DNA from: Gemmatimonadota bacterium
GTDB lineage: Bacteria > Gemmatimonadota > Gemmatimonadetes > Gemmatimonadales > Gemmatimonadaceae
Direction of reading: 5' to 3'
Assembly: GCA_003131365.1 (NCBI GenBank)
Contig: PKVB01000137.1
Location: 281 to 5,434, forward strand
DNA: 5,154 bases
Numbering within the stretch: the stretch's first letter is position 1; each line of letters opens with the position of its first letter. The notes below the pieces were generated by a model. That model saw only the letters and a program-made list of their open reading frames with translations. It did no database searches and was not told the DNA's origin. This document shows, piece by piece, positions 1-5,154 of this stretch. A program made the position numbers and the translations under genes.

Positions 1-176
1 TGGTCAAGGCGGGCGTCATCGACCCGACCAAGGTCACCCGCACCGCGTTGCAGAATGCGGCGTCGATCGCGGGACTTCTGCTCACGACCGAAGCATTGAT
101 CGTAGAGAAGAAGGAGCCGGCTGGAGCTGGTGCTCAGGGCGGTGGCAATCCGGGCGGTATGGGCGGGATGTACTAG
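1..176 (+). CDS. groEL: GroEL (Hsp60) chaperonin, C-terminal fragment
   Basis: This is the last 57 codons of the 60 kDa chaperonin, read in frame from base 3 to the TAG at 174-176; the start lies outside the window. GroEL forms the double-ring ATP-driven folding chamber in the cytoplasm, capped by GroES. The fragment contains the highly conserved end of the equatorial domain (GVIDPTKVTRTALQNAAS, then AGLLLTTEALI), which in E. coli GroEL reads almost the same (LDPTKVTRSALQYAAS). It ends in the characteristic flexible Gly/Met tail, here GGGNPGGMGGMY, which projects into the ring cavity. The final Tyr differs from the Met-Met ending of E. coli. A strong terminator follows 21 bases after the stop, so the gene is transcriptionally separate from the methionine operon downstream. 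Identification is secure; whether groES lies upstream cannot be seen. Confidence 0.97.
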   Translation, partial: VKAGVIDPTKVTRTALQNAASIAGLLLTTEALIVEKKEPAGAGAQGGGNPGGMGGMY

Positions 177-197
177 CCTCTCACCCGGCAAGAGTTC

Positions 198-235
198 AAG
201 CGGGAGTCGCTACCTGGCGGCTCCCGCTTTTTTTT
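198..235 (+). terminator. Rho-independent terminator of groEL
   Basis: The arms 198-210 and 217-229 form a 13-base-pair stem (AAGCGGGAG pairs with CTCCCGCTT, continued by TCGC with GCGG including one T-G wobble). The loop is six bases, TACCTG. The stem runs straight into eight consecutive T residues at 228-235. This is a textbook intrinsic terminator placed just after the groEL stop codon, and it should insulate the downstream operon from the strong chaperonin transcription. Confidence 0.95.
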
Positions 236-252
236 GTGAGAGATGTGCGCCC

Positions 253-281
253 TTGACGCGATCGCCTGATCGCCATATTAT
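253..281 (+). promoter_or_regulatory. Sigma70-type promoter of the hom-metX-metB operon
   Basis: A -35 element TTGACG (253-258, five of six consensus bases) and a -10 element TATTAT (276-281, five of six) are separated by exactly 17 bases. Transcription would be expected to begin near 288, about 15 bases before the riboswitch aptamer, so the aptamer would be the first structure of the leader RNA. The spacer carries an inverted repeat, GCGATC (258-263) and GATCGC (268-273), which could be an operator or chance. Start site and strength are inferred. Confidence 0.75.
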
Positions 282-302
282 CCCAGAACAATTGAAGACC
301 CT

Positions 303-354
303 GTGGTAATTTGCCGCGTATTGCAGCCACGTTAAATAAATGCTAAAAAGCGAG
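303..354 (+). promoter_or_regulatory. SAM-II (SAM_alpha / metA-type) riboswitch aptamer
   Basis: The segment carries the conserved blocks of the SAM-II family in order: GTGGT, ATTTG, CC, TTGCAGCCAC, GTTAAA and GCTAAAAAG. P1 forms between GTGGT (303-307) and GCCAC (326-330), with one U-G pair. The pseudoknot that makes the SAM site can form between loop L1 and the 3' strand: GCA (323-325) with TGC (341-343), and CGC (315-317) with GCG (350-352). The A-rich stretch 345-349 is where the family makes its major-groove triplex with the U-rich L1. SAM-II binds S-adenosylmethionine and lowers expression of methionine genes, which fits the hom-metX-metB operon that follows. The family was first described in alphaproteobacterial metA leaders. 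The 3' pseudoknot strand is about 70 bases from the hom ATG, so simple masking of the start site is unlikely and a downstream platform is implied. Confidence 0.92.
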
Positions 355-392
355 GAACGCCCGCGGCCACATAGCCACGGGCGTTCTGCTTT
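347..392 (+). terminator. Leader hairpin, candidate attenuator (expression platform)
   Basis: A perfect nine-base-pair GC-rich stem joins GAACGCCCG (355-363) and CGGGCGTTC (378-386). A short inner stem, GGC (365-367) with GCC (374-376), narrows the loop. The base can be extended by AAAGC (347-351) with GCTTT (388-392) across a small internal loop. The hairpin ends in GCTTTATCC, so the U run is only three bases and intrinsic termination would be weak. Its base uses the same bases (350-351) as the 3' pseudoknot strand of the aptamer, and its 5' side can pair with aptamer loop L1. It is probably part of the riboswitch mechanism; whether it terminates transcription or controls access to the start codon is not settled. 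Confidence 0.5.
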
Positions 393-421
393 ATCCGCGG
401 AGTCCATCAACCAGAATCGCC

Positions 422-1816
422 ATGACTCCCCAGCAGCTCGAGATCGACGCACCACCGGCGCTCCACGACTTTCCCATTGTTTCCGCGGGCGCACGCAGCA
501 ACACAGGCCTTCCGAAATTCACACCCCACCGGGGAGTCGCAGCCACCACCTTCGCGACTTCCGTCGACACTCCGCGAACAATCCGGGTCGCTCTCGCCGG
601 ATGTGGTGTCGTCGGTGGCGGCCTCGTGCGGCTTCTCCACGAGTCCGCGCCCGCAATCGCGGCCCGCTTCGGCGTCCGCTTCGATCTCGTACGCGTGCTG
701 GTGCGTGATCTCAATCGGGAGCGCAATCTGCCCCTCGACTCGCGGCTCTTTACGAACGACATCGAAGCCTTTCTTGCCCACGATTCCGACGTGATCATTG
801 AGGCGGTTGGCGGCAACGAGCCAGCGCGAACGATCGCGTCTGCCGCGCTGAGGCGTGGAACGAAAGTCATTACGGCCAACAAGGAGCTTGTCGCCTCGCA
901 TGGCGACAGTCTTTCGGCGCTCGCTCGCGAGCACGGCGCCAGTCTCGATTTTGGCGCGGCGGTGGGGGGAAGCGCCCCTGTAATTTCGACGCTGCGGGAT
1001 CTGGTCGGCGCCTCCACGCCACTGTCTGTGCGCGGAATCCTGAACGGAACGTCGAACTATGTCATATCCCTGCTCGAGCGCGGCGCGAGCCTCGATGGCG
1101 CGCTCGCGTCGGCGCGCGAGCTTGGCCTCGCCGAAGCTGACTGCGCGCGCGATCTGGACGGGCGGGATGCTGCGGCAAAGCTCGCCATTATCGCATGGAT
1201 CGCATTTGGCATACGCCCAGCCGACCTCCACGTTCGCCGGACGCCATTGGTACCGGGCCTGGAGCGCCTCGTGCGATTTGCGACGATCACGGGCGCGCGC
1301 CTCCGCCTTATCGCCGAGTGTACCCGGCTTCCAGGAGACCGTGTAACGGCTTCAGTCGAGCCCGTGATCGTTCATTCGGAGAGCGCGTTCGGGCGAACAG
1401 TTCTCGAGGAAAACCGAGTCGAAGTAGATCTTGGCTGGCGCTCGCCGCTGAGCGTATCCGGCCCGGGTGCCGGCGGGCCTCCAACTGCCGCGGCGCTATT
1501 GGGTGATTTGCTCCGGGTCTCGCCGCCCCCCAACGATCGGGGGCCAGGTGCCACACAGTTCCTCTCCGTCGCCGACCCGCGTGAACATCGTTGGCTCGTC
1601 GGGGCCCACCTCGATGCAGTTGCACTGCAACGAACTTCAACGGCGGTCGGGGTTCGTTCTGAGCGCTGCGCCAGCGATGGGCCCGATGCGGCGCTGATTA
1701 CCGCTCCAGCATCCTGGAAATCCGCGCAGCGACTGATTGCCGCGCTGGATTCGGTGAGCGCGGCGCCTTCGGTTGCTCGATACGAGACTTGCAAGGAAGC
1801 GGAGGTGCTCCAATGA
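422..1816 (+). CDS. hom: Homoserine dehydrogenase
   Basis: A 464-residue cytoplasmic enzyme that reduces L-aspartate 4-semialdehyde to homoserine with NAD(P)H, the branch point to methionine and threonine. The dinucleotide fold opens with GCGVVGGG (60-67); TANKELVA (151-158) is the conserved Lys motif. The catalytic domain shows VGGSAP (181-186), GILNGTSNY (205-213), and Glu238, Asp244, Asp249 and Lys253, spaced exactly like yeast Hom6 Glu208, Asp214, Asp219 and Lys223. GPGAGGPPTAAALLGDLL (347-364) closes the core. No kinase domain is fused. Residues 1-50 are an Ala/Thr/Pro-rich extension that ordinary family members lack. No ATG, GTG or TTG codon lies in frame between it and the Rossmann strand, so ATG 422 is chosen, although no Shine-Dalgarno sequence stands at normal distance (GGAG at 399-402 is 19 bases away). 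Residues 365-464 sit where other enzymes carry a regulatory ACT domain, but the ACT signature is not clear. First gene of the operon, behind the riboswitch. Confidence 0.95.
   Translation: MTPQQLEIDAPPALHDFPIVSAGARSNTGLPKFTPHRGVAATTFATSVDTPRTIRVALAGCGVVGGGLVRLLHESAPAIAARFGVRFDLVRVLVRDLNRERNLPLDSRLFTNDIEAFLAHDSDVIIEAVGGNEPARTIASAALRRGTKVITANKELVASHGDSLSALAREHGASLDFGAAVGGSAPVISTLRDLVGASTPLSVRGILNGTSNYVISLLERGASLDGALASARELGLAEADCARDLDGRDAAAKLAIIAWIAFGIRPADLHVRRTPLVPGLERLVRFATITGARLRLIAECTRLPGDRVTASVEPVIVHSESAFGRTVLEENRVEVDLGWRSPLSVSGPGAGGPPTAAALLGDLLRVSPPPNDRGPGATQFLSVADPREHRWLVGAHLDAVALQRTSTAVGVRSERCASDGPDAALITAPASWKSAQRLIAALDSVSAAPSVARYETCKEAEVLQ
1801..1807 (+). promoter_or_regulatory. Ribosome-binding site of metX, inside hom
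   Basis: GGAGGTG lies five bases before the ATG at 1813 and within the last codons of hom. It decides the metX start: a TTG in the same frame at 1789 lies upstream of this site and would not be served by it. Together with the ATGA overlap it predicts translational coupling to hom. Confidence 0.85.
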
Positions 1817-2796
1817 CCGCCATTGCGCTGGTCTCACCGAGCGACCCGAGCATCGCGTCGACGCCCGCACCTTCGCGCGGTCTGGGCGGGTTTGATGCGC
1901 CGTCGGCCCACTATGAGATCGTTGGACCTCGTGGAGCGCCTGTCATCGCTGTACTCGGCGGTATCTCCGCGTCGAAACACGTCACGTCGTCCGCTTCGGA
2001 TCCGTCTTCAGGGTGGTGGGAGGATGTGGTTGGCGAGGGCCGCGCAATCGACACTCGACAGTTCCGGGTCCTTGGCATCGACTATGTCACGAGCGGGAAA
2101 AGCACGGAATCGGTTACGACCGCCGATCAGGCTGAAGCCCTTGCTGCGGCGCTCGACCAGGCCGGCGTTCGCAGCCTGCATGCAGTCGTAGGGGCATCCT
2201 ATGGAGGGATGGTCGCGCTCGCCTTCGGCGTCGGATTCGCGGGGCGAGCAGGGCGTCTGATCGTGATCAGTGCGGCGCACGAGAGCGATCCCATCGCGAC
2301 GGCGCTCCGTCACCTTCAGCGCCGCGTTGTCGCCCTTGGAAGCGCGGTGGGTCGGGAGCGCGACGGATTGGCGATCGCGCGCGGCATTGCGATGACGAGC
2401 TATCTGACTCCGCTGCACTTCGAGGAGCGCCTCGCGGGATGTGATCGGAACGATTCGCGGCTTGTCGAGGATCGCATCGGTGATTACCTGAGAACGCGCG
2501 GCGAACGGTTCGCCGAACAATGGACGTCCGATCGGTACAACGCTCTCTCGCTCTCGCTAGACCTTCACAAGATCCGCCCCGAGGATGTCACCGTCCCGGC
2601 GACCGTGATTGCGATTAGTAGCGACCGGCTGGTGCCAGTCGCGCAGAGTCGCGAGCTCGCGCGAAGGCTGGGCGGTCCGAGCCAGCTCGTCGAGCTCGAC
2701 TCATCTCACGGCCACGACGCGTTCCTCGGCGATTCCTCTCGCGTTGCTCCATTCATCAACGAGCTGCTTCGAATCGGAGTGGAGGTGGTGTCATGA
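1813..2796 (+). CDS. metX: MetX-type homoserine O-acyltransferase (acetyl or succinyl)
   Basis: A 327-residue alpha/beta-hydrolase-fold enzyme that transfers an acyl group from acyl-CoA to the hydroxyl of homoserine, activating it for sulfur assimilation in the cytoplasm. The nucleophile elbow is VGASYGGM with Ser129; Asp271 in SSDRLVP and His301 in HGHDAFL complete the Ser-Asp-His triad at family positions. WWEDVVGEGRAIDT (68-81) followed by FRVLGIDY (84-91) is the usual MetX landmark. Classical acetyltransferases usually have GGSMGGM at the elbow. From memory, the GASYGGM form with a short chain resembles the MetX-like succinyltransferases of Xanthomonas-type bacteria, so succinyl-CoA is a plausible donor, but this is inference. 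At 327 residues it is shorter than the usual 360-380, mostly in the lid. The start overlaps the hom stop as ATGA and has a strong ribosome-binding site. Between hom and metB, it makes the substrate of the next enzyme. Confidence 0.9.
   Translation: MTAIALVSPSDPSIASTPAPSRGLGGFDAPSAHYEIVGPRGAPVIAVLGGISASKHVTSSASDPSSGWWEDVVGEGRAIDTRQFRVLGIDYVTSGKSTESVTTADQAEALAAALDQAGVRSLHAVVGASYGGMVALAFGVGFAGRAGRLIVISAAHESDPIATALRHLQRRVVALGSAVGRERDGLAIARGIAMTSYLTPLHFEERLAGCDRNDSRLVEDRIGDYLRTRGERFAEQWTSDRYNALSLSLDLHKIRPEDVTVPATVIAISSDRLVPVAQSRELARRLGGPSQLVELDSSHGHDAFLGDSSRVAPFINELLRIGVEVVS
2781..2787 (+). promoter_or_regulatory. Ribosome-binding site of metB, inside metX
   Basis: GGAGGTG lies five bases before the ATG at 2793, within the last codons of metX. 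Sequence and spacing are the same as at the hom/metX junction, and the ATG again overlaps the preceding TGA as ATGA. This fixes the metB start and predicts coupled translation. Confidence 0.85.
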
Positions 2797-4034
2797 CGGA
2801 CGAGATCAGACATTCATCGTTGCGTCCTCCGCAGCAGCCCGCAACGCGCGCGGTACGCGCGGGCATAGCGACCGACCTGCACCATGGCGCGGTTGTGCCC
2901 CCAATTCATCTCTCTTCGACATTCGCCTTCGAAGGGTTCGGAAAGAAGAGGCTCTACGACTACACGCGCACCGGCAATCCGACGCGCGAGTACCTCGCCA
3001 ACGCCCTCGCCGAGCTCGAGGATGGAGAGGGAGCGGTCGTGACGAGCACCGGAATGTCGGCGGTGGCTCTGGTGCTGCAGCTCGTCCGCCCCGGAGATCT
3101 CATTGTCGCCGCTCACGACTGCTATGGCGGAACGCATCGCATTCTGCGCTCGCTCGCTGCCCGCGGGCATTTTGACGTTGCGTTCGTCGATCTCACCGGT
3201 GAGACCGCCGTGGAGACGGTAAAGTCGCGTCGGCCAAAACTTCTGTGGATTGAAACGCCGAGCAATCCGCTGCTGAGGGTGACGAATCTGGCTCGGGTCA
3301 TCGAGGCGGGGCACGAAGCTGGAGCAATTGTGGCCGTGGACAACACCTTCCTCTCACCGGTGCTGCAGCGCCCGATCGACTTCGGCGCGGACCTCGTAGT
3401 CCACTCGACCACTAAGTACCTCAACGGACACAGCGACGTCGTCGGTGGCGCGGTGGTAGCATCGGACGCGGCGCTGGTCGAGGAGCTGGCCTGGTGGGCC
3501 AACTGCCTGGGAATCACAGGCGCTCCCTTCGACAGTTTTCTCACTCTGCGCGGAGTTCGGACACTTCATGCGCGGATGCGCGTCCACTGCGAGAACGCCG
3601 CGCGCGTGGTCGAGCTGTTGTGCGGCCACCACGCGGTAAGGCGTGTCTACTATCCGGGGCTCAGCTCTCATCCTGGACACAGTGTTGCCGCGTCTCAGCA
3701 GAGCGGCTTCGGCGCAATGGTGAGCTTCGAAGTAAACGGCGGAATCGATGGCGTCGAGCGGTTCGTCAACGCACTCCAGTGCTTCACGCTGGCAGAATCG
3801 CTGGGAGGTGTTGAGAGTCTGGTCGCGCATCCAGCGACGATGACGCACGCGTCAATGGATGAGACGGCCCGCGCGACGGCTGGCATCGAGAGTTCTCTGT
3901 TGCGGCTATCGGTCGGAATCGAGCACGCCGACGACCTCGTGGCTGATCTGGCGGCCGCGCTTGACCACGCCGCGGCGTATGCTTCCGATAGTTATGCCGA
4001 GACGGAAAGCACCGACGTGGGGGCGACCGTCTGA
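2793..4034 (+). CDS. metB: Cystathionine gamma-synthase (PLP-dependent, MetB type)
   Basis: A 413-residue pyridoxal-phosphate enzyme of the Cys/Met metabolism family; it replaces the acyl group of O-acylhomoserine with cysteine to give cystathionine. It aligns along its length with E. coli MetB: VVPPIHLSSTF (34-44), GNPTRE (61-66), STGMSA (85-90), AHDCYGG (107-113), ETPSNPLLRV (154-163), VDNTFLSP (182-189), AWWAN (233-237), ITGAPFDS (241-248) and FTLAESLGGVESL (331-343). Lys208 in HSTTKYLNGHSD is the PLP Schiff-base residue (E. coli Lys198). Tyr57 and Arg59 (cofactor phosphate), Tyr111, Arg116, Asp183, Asn237, Glu335 and Arg371 match active-site positions of the E. coli enzyme. One difference is Thr60 where E. 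coli has Arg49. About 20 residues at the C-terminus, acidic and Thr/Ser-rich, extend beyond E. coli MetB. Last gene of the operon. Cystathionine gamma-lyase or O-acetylhomoserine use cannot be excluded, but the overall match and neighbours favour the synthase. Confidence 0.93.
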   Translation: MTDEIRHSSLRPPQQPATRAVRAGIATDLHHGAVVPPIHLSSTFAFEGFGKKRLYDYTRTGNPTREYLANALAELEDGEGAVVTSTGMSAVALVLQLVRPGDLIVAAHDCYGGTHRILRSLAARGHFDVAFVDLTGETAVETVKSRRPKLLWIETPSNPLLRVTNLARVIEAGHEAGAIVAVDNTFLSPVLQRPIDFGADLVVHSTTKYLNGHSDVVGGAVVASDAALVEELAWWANCLGITGAPFDSFLTLRGVRTLHARMRVHCENAARVVELLCGHHAVRRVYYPGLSSHPGHSVAASQQSGFGAMVSFEVNGGIDGVERFVNALQCFTLAESLGGVESLVAHPATMTHASMDETARATAGIESSLLRLSVGIEHADDLVADLAAALDHAAAYASDSYAETESTDVGATV

Positions 4035-4114
4035 GTGTTGCACTCGCGCGTGCCGGGCTGCACTATCTACGACGCGGCAATTCATAGCTCACGTTCTTAC
4101 AGCAGGATGCCCTC
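4035..4114 (+). other. Intergenic spacer after metB
   Basis: Eighty bases separate the metB stop from the next start codon. I see no stem followed by a T run, so no intrinsic terminator for the operon; the only local hairpin (GCAC 4040-4043 with GTGC 4050-4053) is small and lacks a U tract. No convincing promoter is visible either: TTGCAC at 4038-4043 has CACTAT 17 bases on, each only a half match. AGGA at 4104-4107, seven bases before the ATG at 4115, is the ribosome-binding site of the next gene. Read-through from the met operon is possible. Confidence 0.6.
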
Positions 4115-5154
4115 ATGTCAACCAGGATCGCATCAGTAGCATTCGTCATTCTCGCGGCGGGTCCACTCTCCGCGCAGGCGCCCGCCACTGCGTACATCAT
4201 CACGCGCCTCGGAACCGATACCGTCGCAGTAGAGCGATACACGCGCTCGAACGACAAGCTGGAAGGCGATCTCGTGCTCCGGTATCCGCGTGTGCGCACC
4301 ATCCATTACGTCGCCGACCTCGGCCCCCGTGGCGAGATCAAGGCGATGACTGCCTCCGCGCGGAGACCAAACACTGACCCGACGGCTGCTCCCGTGACCC
4401 GGATCGTCATGCAATTCGGCGACACGCTCGCCGTGATCAATGTGGAGCGTAATGGGACGACCGATACCTCGGTCAGCGGAAGGAAGGCGTTTCACGGCGG
4501 GGTGGCACCGACGCTCGGTGTGGAGCCGACGTCATACGGCGTTTATGAGCAGCTGCTCTCATCCTCGAAGCTCGGAGGCGACAGCGCGGCCTTTGCGCTC
4601 ATCGCTCCGGGTCCTGGACCAACTCCCTCCATCATCCTGCGTCGGCGCGGGGCAGACTCCGTACCGTTCAGGAGCACTTTCTTCCCGGGCTGGATAGAGG
4701 TGGCGCAGGTAGACTCGCGGGGCCGAATCAACGGAGTCGATTCCAGAGCGACTACGATCAAAACCGTTGCGCAGCGCGTGCCCAGTCTCGACGTGGACAA
4801 CGTGGTGAAGGGCTGGGCCGCGACCGAGGTCGCGAGGGGCGGCCAGATGGGACAGATGTCTCCGCCCGACACGGTCAGAGCGACCATCAGCGGAGCGAAC
4901 CTGGCGGTGGCCTATAGCCGCCCGCTCAAGCGCGGCCGCGTGATCTTCGGCAACGTCGTTCCGTGGAATCAGGTGTGGCGCACCGGTGCCAACGCGGCGA
5001 CGGTTTTCTCGACCGACAAGGATCTCGTATTCGGGAGCACGGCGGTGCCGGCTGGCAAATACACGCTCTGGACGCTCCCGACGCCGACCGGCGCGCAGCT
5101 GATCTTCAATAGCGAGACGGGTCAGTGGGGCACCGACTATCACGCCGACAAGGC
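4115..5154 (+). CDS. Exported DUF2911-domain protein, truncated at window end
   Basis: An open frame starts at ATG 4115 and runs off the window after 346 full codons with no stop. The N-terminus looks like a signal peptide: Arg4, a hydrophobic stretch (about 5-18) and a probable signal peptidase I site after LSA, before Gln21, so the mature protein is likely periplasmic or secreted. Residues 21-245 are rich in predicted beta-like segments and match no family I can name. From about 250 a DUF2911 domain begins, recognisable by VAYSRPLKRGRVIFG (265-279), VPWNQVWRTGAN (282-293), VPAGKYTLWTLP (311-322) and IFNSETGQWGTDY (330-342). DUF2911 occurs in exported proteins of Bacteroidota, Gemmatimonadota and relatives and has no established biochemical role. 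The gene has its own ribosome-binding site (AGGA, 4104-4107). A functional link to methionine synthesis is not suggested by the sequence, and no function is assigned. Confidence 0.88.
   Translation, partial: MSTRIASVAFVILAAGPLSAQAPATAYIITRLGTDTVAVERYTRSNDKLEGDLVLRYPRVRTIHYVADLGPRGEIKAMTASARRPNTDPTAAPVTRIVMQFGDTLAVINVERNGTTDTSVSGRKAFHGGVAPTLGVEPTSYGVYEQLLSSSKLGGDSAAFALIAPGPGPTPSIILRRRGADSVPFRSTFFPGWIEVAQVDSRGRINGVDSRATTIKTVAQRVPSLDVDNVVKGWAATEVARGGQMGQMSPPDTVRATISGANLAVAYSRPLKRGRVIFGNVVPWNQVWRTGANAATVFSTDKDLVFGSTAVPAGKYTLWTLPTPTGAQLIFNSETGQWGTDYHADK

Noticed and set aside
340..708. Open frame starting at the ATG within the riboswitch (340), encoding an Arg-rich 122-residue protein
   Set aside because: It starts inside the SAM-II aptamer and then runs out of frame through hom. 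Its Arg/Ser/Pro-rich composition is typical of a shadow frame in GC-rich DNA, and it has no ribosome-binding site.
391..1231. Two long reverse-strand open frames opposite hom (208 and 274 residues)
   Set aside because: They are antisense shadows of hom, which has clear catalytic motifs throughout. Their composition is Arg/Ser/Ala-rich, with no recognisable domain.
1789..1812. Upstream TTG start for metX adding eight residues (MQGSGGAP)
   Set aside because: The strong GGAGGTG at 1801-1807 lies inside this extension and is correctly spaced only for the ATG at 1813, which also gives the ATGA overlap seen again at metB.
4040..4053. Hairpin after metB as operon terminator
   Set aside because: The stem is only four base pairs and no T run follows it.
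4038..4066. Promoter for the DUF2911 gene (TTGCAC, 17 bases, CACTAT)
   Set aside because: Each hexamer matches consensus at only three of six positions, no better than chance in this sequence.
4559..5143. Reverse-strand frame of 194 residues opposite the DUF2911 gene
   Set aside because: The forward frame has a signal peptide, a ribosome-binding site and unmistakable DUF2911 motifs. The antisense frame is rich in Arg and shows no family signature.
1..5154. Mobile element, CRISPR array, tRNA or rRNA, or a new defence system
   Set aside because: No direct-repeat array, transposase or integrase motif, terminal inverted repeats, or cloverleaf-like RNA was seen. The genes form an ordinary housekeeping and biosynthetic context.

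Overview
The window reads as ordinary chromosomal DNA of a GC-rich bacterium, with all recognised genes on the + strand. A Gemmatimonadota-like or related soil lineage is a reasonable guess. It rests on high GC, a GroEL tail ending in MGGMY, a compact hom-metX-metB cluster and an exported DUF2911 protein. None of these is diagnostic, so the taxonomy is inference.

Layout: (1) Bases 1-176 are the 3' end of groEL, closed by a strong intrinsic terminator at 198-235. (2) Bases 236-421 are an AT-richer control region. It holds a near-consensus sigma70-type promoter (TTGACG, 17-base spacer, TATTAT), then almost at once a SAM-II (SAM_alpha/metA-type) riboswitch aptamer, then a GC-rich hairpin with a short U run that may be the expression platform. 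(3) Bases 422-4034 are a three-gene operon: homoserine dehydrogenase (hom), a MetX-type homoserine O-acyltransferase and a MetB-type cystathionine gamma-synthase. Both junctions are ATGA stop/start overlaps, each preceded by an identical GGAGGTG ribosome-binding site. (4) Bases 4035-4114 are a short spacer with no convincing terminator. (5) From 4115 to the window end runs an exported protein carrying a DUF2911 domain, truncated by the window edge.

How the genes work together: Hom reduces aspartate semialdehyde to homoserine, MetX acylates it, and MetB condenses the acyl-homoserine with cysteine to give cystathionine, the committed route to methionine. S-adenosylmethionine, the downstream product, is the expected ligand of the leader RNA, which gives end-product feedback on the whole operon. 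The acyltransferase nucleophile elbow and the close match of MetB to the E. coli enzyme favour the O-succinylhomoserine route, but the acyl donor is not settled by sequence.

No new defence, mobile or biosynthetic system is visible. The points most worth a second look are the riboswitch and its possible antiterminator pairing, the unusual N-terminal extension of Hom with no Shine-Dalgarno site, the poorly conserved C-terminal tail of Hom, and the unassigned N-terminal region of the DUF2911 protein.
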